Shown here one piece after another: positions 63,641 to 64,000 of a stretch of 64,000 nt of DNA. Positions within the stretch are counted from its first letter, which is position 1, and every line of letters begins with the position of its first letter. The notes below the pieces were generated by a model. That model searched no databases, had not been told where the DNA came from, and saw only the letters and a list, made by a program, of their open reading frames with translations. A program made the position numbers and the translations under genes. Origin of the DNA: Pseudomonas viridiflava (lineage in GTDB: Bacteria; Pseudomonadota; Gammaproteobacteria; Pseudomonadales; Pseudomonadaceae); NCBI RefSeq assembly GCF_900589395.1, contig NZ_UUIS01000009.1, positions 1 through 64,000 of the forward strand, written 5' to 3'.

Positions 63641-64000
63641 ATGGCAAGTCCAATCTCAACGTCGACCGGGATCGGCTCGGGTCTTAAAATCACCGAGATC
63701 GTGACAGCGCTGGTGGATGCCGACAAGGCGGCCAAGCAGAAGCAGATCACGACCAGCTCGTCTAAAAATACTGCCTCCCTGTCGGGTATCAGCCAGCTTA
63801 AATCGGCCCTCGCTGCGTTTGAGGCCACGCTGACCAACCTGGGCAGCACCACCAGCCCGGCCTTTCAAGGCTATATGGCTAGCTCATCCAATGAATCACT
63901 GGTCAAGGCAACCGCCGACAATACGGCTGTGGGTGGTATCTATTCCATTGAAGTAAATAAATTGGCGACTGCCTCCAAGGTGGCCACTGTCGCACTGGAT
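63641..64000 (+). CDS. fliD: Filament cap protein FliD (5' end only)
   Basis: 120 residues of the N-terminus, running off the window edge. MASPISTSTGIGSGLKITEIVTALV-type start with heptad helices (ITTSSSKNTASLSGISQLKSAL) is typical of FliD, the cap under which flagellin polymerises. RBS AAGGAG before ATG 63641. Family assignment also rests on the fliC-flaG-fliD order. Confidence 0.9.
   Translation, partial: MASPISTSTGIGSGLKITEIVTALVDADKAAKQKQITTSSSKNTASLSGISQLKSALAAFEATLTNLGSTTSPAFQGYMASSSNESLVKATADNTAVGGIYSIEVNKLATASKVATVALD

Overview
This window is chromosomal DNA of a fluorescent-type Pseudomonas. The order ycgR-flgN-flgM / flgA | cheV-cheR-flgBCDE ... flgFGHIJKL - glycosylation island - fliC-flaG-fliD is the Pseudomonas arrangement. 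The GC-rich codon use, several REPIN-type repeat doublets and the hpa, pobA and ppnN genes fit the same genus. I see no rRNA, tRNA, CRISPR array, prophage or insertion sequence.

Layout. (1) 1-4624: REPIN repeats, miaE (tRNA hydroxylase), then a MarR regulator with an EmrAB-type efflux pair. (2) 4625-18356: aromatic catabolism. A leftward operon hpaG1-G2-E-D-F-X-H-I carries homoprotocatechuate meta-cleavage, with hpaA (AraC) divergent and hpaR (MarR) beyond it. A second aromatic-acid-type MFS transporter follows, then pobA with its divergent activator pobR. The hydroxylase hpaBC is not in the window, so only the steps from 3,4-dihydroxyphenylacetate onward are encoded here. (3) 18651-28264: ppnN, an SH3-domain envelope protein, an overlapping TPR response regulator/soluble histidine kinase pair, an unusual dioxygenase-like/TylF methyltransferase pair, a gamma-glutamylamide-synthetase-type enzyme and an MFS transporter. 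(4) 28312-47253: flagellar genes for the c-di-GMP brake, anti-sigma factor and chaperone, chemotaxis adaptor and methyltransferase, rod, hook (two different hook proteins), rings and hook-filament junction. Good sigma-54 sites precede flgB, flgF and flgA, and sigma-28 sites precede flgM and fliC. (5) 47352-61940: a flagellin glycosylation island. Two giant glycosyltransferases (Fgt1, Fgt2) flank a translationally coupled sugar-nucleotide operon; a ketoacyl-ACP synthase III follows. (6) 62259-64000: fliC, flaG and the 5' end of fliD.

How it fits together. The most unusual part is the sugar operon. It contains a CDP-glucose route (rfbF, rfbG), a 3,5-epimerase-like cupin, a zinc-finger sugar C-methyltransferase, an SDR reductase, a second related methyltransferase and a CmcI-family enzyme. 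The CDP-4-keto-6-deoxyglucose-3-dehydrase (RfbH) of the classical 3,6-dideoxyhexose pathways is missing. I infer a CDP-linked branched C-methyl-6-deoxyhexose that Fgt1/Fgt2 place on flagellin, possibly further methylated and acylated. The flagellin has a short, Ser-rich central region and an N-terminal flg22-type epitope.
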